Below the pieces are notes generated by a model, which did no database searches, had not been told where the DNA came from, and saw nothing but the letters and a program-made list of their open reading frames with translations. 12,024 nucleotides of DNA from assembly GCA_910578855.1 (NCBI GenBank), contig CAJTRV010000038.1, positions 1 to 12,024 on the forward strand, read 5' to 3'. Of the stretch, positions 1 to 7,405 are shown piece by piece. The translations under genes were made by a program, and so were the position numbers. Position 1 is the stretch's first letter. Each line of letters begins with the position of its first letter. The DNA comes from an uncultured Bacilli bacterium (GTDB taxonomy: Bacteria; Bacillota_I; Bacilli_A; RF39; UBA660).

Positions 1-54
1 TAAATAAATTTTATCATTCTTTTTATTTAGTGTGAACCTTAAAGGTATTATAAT
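1..54 (-). CDS. Possible start of a next operon gene, cut by the window edge, non-ATG start
   Basis: After the stop codon of the TadC-like gene, the minus strand carries AGGAAAG (about 64-58) and then a frame open for 18 codons to the window edge (peptide IPLRFTLNKKNDKIYL after the first codons). The codon 6 bases after AGGA is ATT (54-52), followed by ATA and ATA, so the start would be a rare non-ATG codon. The only ATG nearby, at 17-15 in another frame, has a weak purine stretch in front of it. In Tad loci the genes after tadC often encode pilin-like or accessory proteins, but 18 residues do not allow a call. That a gene begins here is an inference from the ribosome site and the open frame; the exact start is unsure. 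Confidence 0.3.
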   Translation of the reverse strand, partial: MIIPLRFTLNKKNDKIYL

Positions 55-68
55 CTTCTTTCCTAATT

Positions 69-857
69 TTAAATTCCCATCATCATCGTCATGGAGAACA
101 ACATCAACATTAAAATTCCCCCACCAGTACAAACTAACATCATCATCGTTTTATTTTCCATTTTATCAAGACGATCTTTATAACGTTGACCACGGGCTTT
201 ATTTTGTAAAGCCGACACTGTTTTAGAAAACATCATTAACTGTTCCTGTTTATTCTCTTGTGACCCTACTCCTAAACGATATAATAACCGCATCATCCGC
301 ATTGAATCACGAACAGGATACTCCTTGGCAAAATCCATATATGGTTCTACACTAGCATCTCCAGCCTCAATTTTAGCAATCAAGCGTCGTAAACCCGGTT
401 GAAAAATTTCTGGGGCTGATTCAATCGAACGATTTAGTGCCACCGGAACAGTATAGTGTTGAACCAAGATTTCCAAACTTTTGAGATAATATGGTAACAT
501 TTGATTAATATGGTGTAAATTTTTACGATAATAACCCTTTAATTGGGTATATGGCATTTTAAAAACCACATATCCAACGATTACAGCAAAGAGAATATTA
601 ACAAAACTCAATTTAGAAAGGAAGGCAAAAACAACCACAAAAATTGCCAACATTCCATTACGAATCCGTGTTCCATATAATTTTTGAACATCTACATCAT
701 TTCCATACTTCACCGTCAATAAAAATTCATAGTCATCTTCCATCAGAATTCGAAAGTACGGTTCACTATCGACGACAAACTTTTGAACATCAACTTTTCT
801 ATTATATTGTAATACAAAGATGAGAATAGCTCCTATTAAAATAAATGATATATCCAT
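69..857 (-). CDS. T2SSF/TadC-like inner-membrane platform protein of a Tad-type secretion system
   Basis: A 262-aa membrane protein. Hydrophobic segments lie at about residues 3-17, 68-84, 86-103 and 236-258, with a cytoplasmic helical block of about 130 residues (about 105-235) before the last segment. That is the layout of GspF/TadB/TadC platform proteins, which sit in the membrane, bind the secretion ATPase and drive filament assembly. The stretch RLGVGSQENKQEQL, the basic helix QNKARGQRYKDR and the terminal hydrophobic helix rich in Met fit the end of the T2SSF domain. It is the second of two such proteins behind the ATPase, the position of TadC in tadABC. Its ATG overlaps the stop of the preceding gene by one base (TAATG). 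The ribosome site is weak (AGGTG), so translational coupling is likely. It is somewhat shorter than typical TadC. The class is likely; the exact subfamily is less sure. Confidence 0.75.
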   Translation of the reverse strand: MDISFILIGAILIFVLQYNRKVDVQKFVVDSEPYFRILMEDDYEFLLTVKYGNDVDVQKLYGTRIRNGMLAIFVVVFAFLSKLSFVNILFAVIVGYVVFKMPYTQLKGYYRKNLHHINQMLPYYLKSLEILVQHYTVPVALNRSIESAPEIFQPGLRRLIAKIEAGDASVEPYMDFAKEYPVRDSMRMMRLLYRLGVGSQENKQEQLMMFSKTVSALQNKARGQRYKDRLDKMENKTMMMLVCTGGGILMLMLFSMTMMMGI

Positions 858-1759
858 TATTCCGCACCTACATTCTCATTATAATATTTTTCCCCACTGA
901 GCAAGAAATAAGTATTGATAATGATAATTCCATGCAGAAGCAATTGAACTAGTGGGTTATCCAACATCTGAATATAAGTATCTACTCCTAAGAGAAATTG
1001 CACTAACATTACCATTAAATATAAAATAATTCCAAATTGTAAGAATTTCTTGTGGAAATTGGCACGATCCATCCGGTCGCTATATACGTTTTCCACAAGC
1101 ATATCGATATCTAGGGACATATTTTCTAAAGCGGGACCTGAATTTCTTGCACCCTCATTGGTGATTTGTAAAAATAGTTGATGCATATTTTTGACAATAT
1201 AATAATCATATTTATCATTCATAAAACTAACTGATTGATCAATCGTTCCATTTTCATAGGCCATATCAATCATAATTTTAATATCATTTTTCACCGGGTC
1301 TTCCAAGACCCCTGACTCATAAATTCCCTCTAACGCTTTTACGAACGATTGCGTTGTAGCAAATTCCATAATCGCATTGGTCGTATATACCTGAATCTGT
1401 TCAAAGATAAACTCACTATATAATCGCTTACAGCGTAGATACGTTAAGTATGGAATTACTAAGATTGATAATAATGAATACAGAATTGAAATCATAATAT
1501 TATAAAAATATAAATATGAAACCACAAATGAAGAAACCGAGAATACAACCACCTGAATCGTATATTGTTTCTTCGAGTATTCTTGTCCTAACTCTTTTAC
1601 TTTCTCACGGATTTCTTTAAAAGAATAAGGAGCATATCGTTCATAAATACTAGTGGTTTGATTGGATATATATTTGTAAACATTTTGTCCAGAATTTGCC
1701 CGATAAGCAATGACAAATATAATAATAACGGCTACTACCACAAATATAATTAGTTGCAT
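857..1759 (-). CDS. T2SSF/TadB-like inner-membrane platform protein
   Basis: A 300-aa membrane protein. It has an N-terminal helix (about residues 2-19), two adjacent membrane segments (about 68-110), a cytoplasmic helical domain (about 112-240) and two C-terminal segments (about 242-262 and 270-290). This matches the TadB-type T2SSF architecture. The helical domain contains the usual alternating pattern of GspF folds (for example FVKALEGIYESG, then NDIKIMIDMAYENGTIDQ). The protein should form the membrane platform with the next gene's product and couple it to the CpaF-like ATPase encoded just upstream. The start at 1759 is fixed by AAGGAGG eight bases before the ATG. The gap to the ATPase stop is 15 bases, and the gene overlaps its downstream neighbour by one base. 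The T2SSF assignment rests on layout and position rather than on a short diagnostic motif. Confidence 0.77.
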   Translation of the reverse strand: MQLIIFVVVAVIIIFVIAYRANSGQNVYKYISNQTTSIYERYAPYSFKEIREKVKELGQEYSKKQYTIQVVVFSVSSFVVSYLYFYNIMISILYSLLSILVIPYLTYLRCKRLYSEFIFEQIQVYTTNAIMEFATTQSFVKALEGIYESGVLEDPVKNDIKIMIDMAYENGTIDQSVSFMNDKYDYYIVKNMHQLFLQITNEGARNSGPALENMSLDIDMLVENVYSDRMDRANFHKKFLQFGIILYLMVMLVQFLLGVDTYIQMLDNPLVQLLLHGIIIINTYFLLSGEKYYNENVGAE

Positions 1760-1774
1760 GATTTATACCTCCTT

Positions 1775-2953
1775 TTATTCTTGTCCTGTTGGAATTGGCA
1801 TTTGAACAGTTACATCTGGTGTAAGCGTCGTTGTAGCACTGATTCCAACATCTTCAGTAACGATCTGTCCATGATTGGCAATTAATTGATCTTCTTGTTT
1901 TTTTAACATGTTCTCTGGAAGAATGACGCCTTGCGCATCAAGATAATCTAATAAGTACGACGTTGGATTATTGGTAATCACCCGTCCACTTGTCAATTTT
2001 TTATATAAAATATTATACTTTGCTTCGTTATCAGCTGTAACGTAAAATTCTACCACTCCGGCAATTTCACGACGGAATTGTTTGGTCGTTCGATCCTGGT
2101 ATCCCCTTACATATATTCCAATTTGAACATAACGATAAATCGATTTTAAAAATTGTTCAATATCTTGATTAGTCTCTAACAAACTGTACATACGGTTCGG
2201 GATTGACTCTGCCTTATCTGCATGAATAGTTGATAAAATATAGTGCCCTGAAGAAATAGAGTTTCGTACTGCCATAACAGCTTCCGCACTTCGGACCTCA
2301 GATAGTAAAATCCATTTAGGATTTTGACGCATACAAGTCTCTAAGACATCACTATATGCCGCAATATTATTGGTTTTCATTGCTACAATATCTCGGTGTG
2401 GAAAAATACGATCTAAGTGTAACTCTAGGGTATCCTCGATCGTAATAATCTTTTCGTTTTCTTTAATATGAGATGCAAGATATTTTACAAGCTCAGTTTT
2501 ACCACTACCTGTTTCTCCACAAACGATAATATTACAATGACCTTCTACACACTTGATCAAGAAATTATTAATATCTCTTGTAATATATTCATCGGCAATA
2601 ATTTTCTCTTGCTCTAGTCGAATCTTAGCGGGTGTCTTACGCATAACACAGGCAATTCCATTTCGAGCAATTGAATCATGTACAAAGTTTAAACGTAACT
2701 CGGCACTTTCCGCATCTAAGAACGGATGAGCCATATTAAATGTTTTTCCCATAACGTTTGAGCATTGGAATGCTAATTTCTCCATAAATGCATCATTAAT
2801 CACGTTATTTTCTACTCTAAAAAGACCTCTTGACAATGTTTTTAACCACAATTGACCACCATTACTATATGAGATATCGGTAATATCATCATTCTTTAAC
2901 AGCTCTGTTAATGGTCCAAAGTCAATTTGTTCAAACATATTGTCATTATGCAT
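1775..2953 (-). CDS. cpaF: CpaF/TadA-type secretion ATPase (GspE/VirB11 superfamily)
   Basis: A 392-aa cytoplasmic ATPase that powers assembly or secretion in Tad and related systems. The Walker A motif GETGSGKT is at residues 146-153. The Asp box TIEDTLELHL begins at 171. The Walker B region WILLSEVRSAEA spans about 214-225 with Glu219, and the His box GHYILSTIHADKAES spans about 236-250. These four motifs in this order define the GspE/VirB11/CpaF family. The N-terminal 110 residues form the usual cap domain, ending in an arginine-bearing segment (RLNFVHDSIARNGIACVMRK). Walker B has Ser where many CpaF proteins have Gly before the Glu. A variable, Thr/Pro-rich tail follows residue 350. The start ATG lies 2 bases after the preceding stop. 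The nearest ribosome site, AAGGAG, is 13 bases away, unusually far, so coupling to upstream translation is likely. The T2SSF-like genes follow directly, as in tadABC. Confidence 0.93.
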   Translation of the reverse strand: MHNDNMFEQIDFGPLTELLKNDDITDISYSNGGQLWLKTLSRGLFRVENNVINDAFMEKLAFQCSNVMGKTFNMAHPFLDAESAELRLNFVHDSIARNGIACVMRKTPAKIRLEQEKIIADEYITRDINNFLIKCVEGHCNIIVCGETGSGKTELVKYLASHIKENEKIITIEDTLELHLDRIFPHRDIVAMKTNNIAAYSDVLETCMRQNPKWILLSEVRSAEAVMAVRNSISSGHYILSTIHADKAESIPNRMYSLLETNQDIEQFLKSIYRYVQIGIYVRGYQDRTTKQFRREIAGVVEFYVTADNEAKYNILYKKLTSGRVITNNPTSYLLDYLDAQGVILPENMLKKQEDQLIANHGQIVTEDVGISATTTLTPDVTVQMPIPTGQE

Positions 2954-2955
2954 AA

Positions 2956-3810
2956 CTAACTATTTGCTCCTTGATTATTGTTATTGTTGTTATTATTGGT
3001 GTTGTCATTGGTATTTTGTTTAGTCGTATCATCTGATTGATTAATAACAACAGTATTAGCATTAATAAAGTCTTTTAGATATTCTGTACTTACTTGCGTA
3101 TCTCCCTCATCAGCAGCTGTTCCACCATGTGGTACTGGGAACAATTCTACTTCTAGATCTTTCATATAACTTGCTTTCCGTAGTAAAATATTAATTTCTG
3201 GGCTCACTCCAAAAATAATTGTCGCTGGAGTTCGATCTTCTTCACTGTTCTCAAATACATGCTTTCCTGAAGCATCTTTTACTGCCAACACTTTCACATT
3301 CTCAACTAATTTTCCTACCATAATTTGACCTGCATCATTTTTGGCTTTCATATAAATATCAATCTTATTTCCTGGAAAAATAGAATTTCCATAGGTCGTA
3401 TCCATATTTACTGGGAAGTTATAAACTACTTCTCCTTTGGCAACCTGTGTAAAAGCAGAATCAGGTAACTCTTCCTCATTTACTAGGGTATTGGTATAAA
3501 ACATACTTCCTTGAGGAATTACAGTATTATAATTACTGTATTTCCCAATTACAGCATTGGCATAACGGATTACGTTGTCTGATAATACAACTGGTGCAAC
3601 ATCGACATAACTAATCATATCCTTGGTAATTTTAGTTCGTGGTTGAATTGTCGTTGTGGCAACCGGAATATTCCTAACTGGTTGGACCGCATTATTAATT
3701 TGTGCATTGTATCCCCAATAGAGAATTCCGATTGCTAAAACAACCCCAATAATAGTAACAGTATTCTTATTTTTTAATATTCTTTGTAATTTAATTACTA
3801 TATCATTCAT
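2956..3810 (-). CDS. cpaB: CpaB/RcpC-like SAF-domain pilus assembly protein
   Basis: A 284-aa protein with one N-terminal membrane anchor (about residues 18-35) and the rest outside the membrane. Residues about 46-110 look like a SAF domain (RNIPVATTTIQPRTKIT, and later VIPQGSMFYTNTLV), the hallmark of CpaB/RcpC. Residues about 120-225 fit the RcpC-like domain that follows it, including PGNKIDIYM and VENVKVLAV. In Tad systems CpaB is a periplasmic or extracytoplasmic assembly factor; here it would work on the outer face of a single membrane. The tail after residue 255 is low-complexity, with eight consecutive Asn (272-279) encoded by mixed AAT/AAC codons. GAGGAG about 10 bases upstream supports the ATG. 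The gap to the TadE-like gene is 24 bases, and the ATPase gene follows after 2 bases. CpaB beside CpaF is a standard Tad arrangement. Confidence 0.85.
   Translation of the reverse strand: MNDIVIKLQRILKNKNTVTIIGVVLAIGILYWGYNAQINNAVQPVRNIPVATTTIQPRTKITKDMISYVDVAPVVLSDNVIRYANAVIGKYSNYNTVIPQGSMFYTNTLVNEEELPDSAFTQVAKGEVVYNFPVNMDTTYGNSIFPGNKIDIYMKAKNDAGQIMVGKLVENVKVLAVKDASGKHVFENSEEDRTPATIIFGVSPEINILLRKASYMKDLEVELFPVPHGGTAADEGDTQVSTEYLKDFINANTVVINQSDDTTKQNTNDNTNNNNNNNNQGANS
2972..3030 (-). repeat. Asn-rich AAY triplet tract in the end of the CpaB-like gene
   Basis: The last 25 or so codons of the CpaB-like gene are dominated by AAT and AAC, giving an eight-Asn run plus surrounding N/T/D residues. 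The codons are mixed rather than a pure repeat, so slippage risk is lower than for a uniform tract. The tract ends next to the AAGGAG ribosome site of the ATPase gene. Confidence 0.7.
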
Positions 3811-3834
3811 TCTTTTTTCTCCTCTTCATTCTTT

Positions 3835-4245
3835 TTAATATGGTACTTCTAGAATCGCATCGAGGCGATTTGATATTTCAAACTCGATCACACCATCTTT
3901 GGTTCCGGTAATACTCGATCCTTCCGAAGAAGAAACTTTCAAACTAACCTTCGGTGGTGTTTCATTCACATCATAAATATCGATTCGATAGGTTCTAGAT
4001 AAATTAGCACTTGCCGCAAATCGTCGAAGAAAGTTTTCCACAAATTTTTCACGGTCAATTCTAACTACCCCATCGGCACGGTATGATGCGATATCAAAGG
4101 CATCATACATCGCGGCTTCTGTTGTCTCTTTTAATAAATTGTAATTATGTTCATCAGTGTTTGTTAAATTTTGAAAGAAGTTAACAAATAGGATGGAAAT
4201 AACACCAATCATCACGATAATTACGGCCCAAAATGATTCTTTCAC
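3835..4245 (-). CDS. Small single-pass TadE/pseudopilin-like protein
   Basis: A 136-aa protein with one N-terminal hydrophobic helix (about residues 5-25) followed by an extracytoplasmic domain. The helix is followed by a charged helical stretch (about 30-75, including DREKFVENFLRRFAASANL) and a beta-rich end with a Ser/Gly loop (SSSEGSSITGTKDG). This N-helix plus small domain layout, in an operon with CpaB, CpaF and T2SSF proteins, fits a TadE/minor pseudopilin role or a DUF5411-like protein. However, no clear prepilin peptidase site (a Gly followed by a Glu at +5 within the helix) is visible. The start is GTG at 4245, with AAAAGGAAG about 10 bases upstream and the preceding stop 3 bases away. 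An alternative is an uncharacterised anchored accessory protein. The role is inferred from context. Confidence 0.6.
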   Translation of the reverse strand: MKESFWAVIIVMIGVISILFVNFFQNLTNTDEHNYNLLKETTEAAMYDAFDIASYRADGVVRIDREKFVENFLRRFAASANLSRTYRIDIYDVNETPPKVSLKVSSSEGSSITGTKDGVIEFEISNRLDAILEVPY

Positions 4246-4248
4246 TAT

Positions 4249-6597
4249 TTATTCACTTCCTTTTCCTTTGGCCAAAACACAAATTTTATGACTTTCATTT
4301 CCCTGACCAGTCGAACAATTGACACAATCCATTTTTTTCGTTTCACTATTCCATAGACATTTGATATTATCCTGAACCGGTTTATCAGCACAGCTATAGA
4401 ATGCATCACCTTGACCAACATTATAACAAGTTGATTGTGCTTGGTTGACGATAACATTATAGTTTGAAAGATTTTTCAAAAAGTCACTGGTACAACGCTT
4501 TCCATTTTTTTGACTACTACATTTCAAGTTAAAATCACTATATTCCGTTGTACTATTATACCCCTTAATTTTTTTAATTGACGCTGGTGTTAGCGTAAAG
4601 GAATACATTGGTGTCTTTTTGTATACATCATTTTCTTTTACATCACGATTCTTCGTAATATAAGTATTGATATCACTAGATGTCCAGTTAATTCCAGCCG
4701 CACGACCAGTTCCCGTTTCTCCAGGAAATGGATTGGTTAATGAAATAGGTCGATAAATAATGTTTAAACCATTTAATCCGGTATCACCACCACCATTATC
4801 ATAATTGCGATCACAATGTTCACCAACACAATCTGGATCATAACAGTCGGCTCCAGTACATGGAATGATGCGATTGATAACTTTATATTTACAGCTATAA
4901 ACAGCACTACTAACAAAGTGACCATTGGTTCCAATATTTCGATAAGTCAGTTGCATTGGATAGGTTCCCGTTGGTGTTTTATAATACACTGGATAATTTG
5001 GATATCCAATCTCAATATATCGCTTATTGGTTAAGATATCACCACTTACCTGATCAACCGCTTTCCCATCCGTTTTTTGAATATAACGATACGTCTTTTC
5101 AGGCATTGTATATTTATACTTCTCAGAAATCTTTGAATAAATAGATGTATTGGCATAATCACGCAGTTCTGTATATTCCTGTTTTTGACAATTCGTCGAC
5201 CCTAGAATTCCAGAAATATCATCAATACTAATTACCCCACTCAACGCTGAGGCACTGACATTCATACAATTTGATTTATATATAGTAGAATTAGATGCCT
5301 TGGTGGTTTTACTTTCCACTTGTGGTGAACCAACACGGTTCTTAATTAACGGTACATCGCGTTTGTAAGTCTTAGATGGCTGATCTTGATAATTAACTGT
5401 AATTGAAGTTGTATCAGTCGAATTAGATGCATTATTACTTGTATTACAAGTACGTAAAATTGATTCTAAACGTTGAATTTTCTGTTTAAGTTCATTCAAC
5501 GACAAACGGTATCCATTAGATCCTCCAGATGCTCCTTCGCCAACGAAATCATTCCAAGCTGCATCATAACGTAAGGTATTATAGGGAATACTATCAGTTG
5601 CTGCACAATAAGTTTTAGGATTTGCTATTGTGAAACCATCTCTTAACCACTCAAAATCCACTTTTGACCAAACATGATCCTGACCAGTTGGGCAACCTGT
5701 TTCTGATTTTTTCTCGCAAATACCTTTTTTAGATGGTTTATTTCCATTTTCACATGTATAGTATTCACAAATCAAAGCCTCAGTAGACGCTGCGTTTCCT
5801 CCAGAATTTCCCTTTACGACACCCTTATAAGTATAACGTTTTTTTTGGGCTGAAGATAATTTATCAACACAAGCTTTTTCTGGATCTTTTGTTCCAATAG
5901 GAATTGTAATCCATGAATTACCGCTTCCAGATAATTGTTTTACTGTATTTGCCTTTGATGTCTTACAACCAAAGTATTCTTTCATCTTATCTAAATTACT
6001 TGACTTAACAATTTCTTTAGCTAAATATGCCTTAGCTTCTTTACCTCCTATATCAAAATTCCCATAAAATTTTTGATGATGTTCTACATTCGGCCCTGTA
6101 AAAACACCATTCAACAAATCACAAACAGGAACATCAGAATTACGTTGGTGTTCTTCTCTGGCGATATGCATGACAAGGAAATCAATTCCACTATTACTTC
6201 CAGTGGCTTCTTCCCACTCACGTTTCCATTTATCCCAGTTGATCGTCGTTTCACATTCTCTGGTTCGCGTTGTGACAATTTCTTCCCAAATGAAATGATT
6301 TCCACCTAAGATTGAATCATATTGATCAACGCTTAGCCACGGAACTTTATTTGGAAATTTTGTTGTCGCATCCTCACGACATATCGAATAACAATATCCT
6401 GGAACAATATCCTCTTTATAGGAGTTACAGTTATTATCTTTAATCGTCGATAAGGTTGGATCATGATATTCTCCAGTTTCATCACAATACCCATTTTTAT
6501 CGATAACGGCAGTACATGCGCCAGCGGCTCGTACTGTCATAGGACACAATATCATAATAGATAAAGCTACAATAATCCATTGTTTTTTTATTTTCAT
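4249..6597 (-). CDS. Large cysteine-rich secreted protein of unknown family
   Basis: A 782-aa exported protein, not recognised as a known family. The N-terminus is a clear Sec signal peptide (MKIKKQWIIVALSIMILCPMTVRAAG, cleavage likely after the RAA region). No C-terminal membrane segment or LPXTG motif is visible, so it is free or held by partners. About 30 cysteines are spread through the mature part, suggesting many disulfides. Residues 580-595 carry four Cys spaced exactly five apart in an acidic setting. Ser/Thr/Asn-rich linkers lie mid-protein. The ATG at 6597 is preferred over an upstream in-frame GTG at 6606, because AGGGTGG lies just before it and the ATG sits 2 bases after the preceding stop. 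It lies between an anchored surface protein and the TadE-like gene in the same operon. It may therefore be an exported substrate or tip/adhesive component of the machine; that role is inference. Confidence 0.8.
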   Translation of the reverse strand: MKIKKQWIIVALSIMILCPMTVRAAGACTAVIDKNGYCDETGEYHDPTLSTIKDNNCNSYKEDIVPGYCYSICREDATTKFPNKVPWLSVDQYDSILGGNHFIWEEIVTTRTRECETTINWDKWKREWEEATGSNSGIDFLVMHIAREEHQRNSDVPVCDLLNGVFTGPNVEHHQKFYGNFDIGGKEAKAYLAKEIVKSSNLDKMKEYFGCKTSKANTVKQLSGSGNSWITIPIGTKDPEKACVDKLSSAQKKRYTYKGVVKGNSGGNAASTEALICEYYTCENGNKPSKKGICEKKSETGCPTGQDHVWSKVDFEWLRDGFTIANPKTYCAATDSIPYNTLRYDAAWNDFVGEGASGGSNGYRLSLNELKQKIQRLESILRTCNTSNNASNSTDTTSITVNYQDQPSKTYKRDVPLIKNRVGSPQVESKTTKASNSTIYKSNCMNVSASALSGVISIDDISGILGSTNCQKQEYTELRDYANTSIYSKISEKYKYTMPEKTYRYIQKTDGKAVDQVSGDILTNKRYIEIGYPNYPVYYKTPTGTYPMQLTYRNIGTNGHFVSSAVYSCKYKVINRIIPCTGADCYDPDCVGEHCDRNYDNGGGDTGLNGLNIIYRPISLTNPFPGETGTGRAAGINWTSSDINTYITKNRDVKENDVYKKTPMYSFTLTPASIKKIKGYNSTTEYSDFNLKCSSQKNGKRCTSDFLKNLSNYNVIVNQAQSTCYNVGQGDAFYSCADKPVQDNIKCLWNSETKKMDCVNCSTGQGNESHKICVLAKGKGSE

Positions 6598-6599
6598 AA

Positions 6600-7355
6600 C
6601 TACCACCCTTCAAATCCTGTTTCGCGTTGCTTCTTAATTAAGAATATCAAAAGACCAAGTCCTCCAATCACCACGATTACCCCGCCAATTACAACAATTG
6701 GTCGATCCTGATAAAGTTGGATAATTTGCTCAACAATTGTCTTATCAACAACCTTTTCTTCCTTTTTTTCTTCTTCTTTGGCAACCGTTTTCTGTACCTC
6801 TTTCGTGAATTCTTCTAATGTTAAATCATGTTTATACCACTTAGAACACAATTTATGATCTCGATATGCATCACAAACTGGTTGGCGATAAAACTGATTA
6901 TATTTCGGTAATGTTACATAAATCGTCGTCAAGTTTTGCCCTTGGCAGGACAAGGTCCGATTGACCCCTTCCATCGGTAATGTTACTAATTTATCACCAA
7001 TTAACTGTGTTAAATAATAAATTACTGTTTCCTCGGCATCAGAGGCAATTAACTCAAAAGCATAGGTTTGTCCATCAGCAAAACCATCGATGACAATTTC
7101 ACTATTATTATTCTTAGTATAAGTCTTATTATGATAACGGTCTTTTAAGGTAATATTTTGATTTAAGTTCGTAAATCGAATTTTAAATGTTACCTGGTTG
7201 TCCTTTTCAACATAATCATAATCATAATTGACATTAGCAGCCCATTTTTTCAATAACGATAAATTATCATTTGTGCATTCTGCAGCTTCAACCCGAAAAA
7301 TTGGGGTAAGCAAAAGAATAATAACAACGATTAGATATTGGTGCTTTTTATTCAT
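6600..7355 (-). CDS. Anchored surface protein with signal peptide and C-terminal membrane helix, unknown family
   Basis: A 251-aa type I membrane protein and the first gene of the Tad-like operon. The signal peptide covers about residues 1-25 (hydrophobic core IVVIILLLTPIF, then VEAAEC). Residues about 50-110 have alternating beta-strand character (QVTFKIRFTNL, IVIDGFADGQTYAFEL) like an FN3/Ig-type fold. Four Cys follow signal cleavage (27, 137, 161, 170). A Lys/Glu-rich stalk (about 186-205) precedes one membrane helix (about 219-240) and a short basic tail. AGGAGGG eight or so bases upstream fixes the ATG. The next gene, a cysteine-rich secreted protein, starts 2 bases after its stop, which suggests the two proteins work together, for example this one anchoring or presenting the other. 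No known domain is recognised with confidence. Confidence 0.8.
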   Translation of the reverse strand: MNKKHQYLIVVIILLLTPIFRVEAAECTNDNLSLLKKWAANVNYDYDYVEKDNQVTFKIRFTNLNQNITLKDRYHNKTYTKNNNSEIVIDGFADGQTYAFELIASDAEETVIYYLTQLIGDKLVTLPMEGVNRTLSCQGQNLTTIYVTLPKYNQFYRQPVCDAYRDHKLCSKWYKHDLTLEEFTKEVQKTVAKEEEKKEEKVVDKTIVEQIIQLYQDRPIVVIGGVIVVIGGLGLLIFLIKKQRETGFEGW

Positions 7356-7360
7356 TTCTT

Positions 7361-7403
7361 ACCCTCCTCATATTAGTATAACATTTCTTACGAAAAGTGA
7401 CAA
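7361..7403 (-). promoter_or_regulatory. Promoter and ribosome site of the Tad-like operon
   Basis: On the minus strand, TTGTCA (7403-7398), a 17-base spacer and TATACT (7380-7375) form a near-consensus sigma-A-type promoter with an extended -10 (TGT before TATACT). The expected start site, near 7368, would leave a leader of only about 12 bases, with GAGGAGGG (7369-7362) almost at the 5' end. The -35 box sits just past the stop of the 535-aa gene at 7406. No strong terminator separates them, so read-through is also possible. Confidence 0.75.
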
Positions 7404-7405
7404 TA

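Noticed and set aside
4245..4457. A 70-codon minus-strand frame inside the cysteine-rich gene
   Set aside because: It lies wholly within a convincing gene in another frame, has no ribosome site, and has basic, irregular composition.
4816..5144. Overlapping plus-strand frames inside the cysteine-rich gene
   Set aside because: They are the reverse of a signal-peptide-bearing gene, with low-complexity composition and no supporting start signals.
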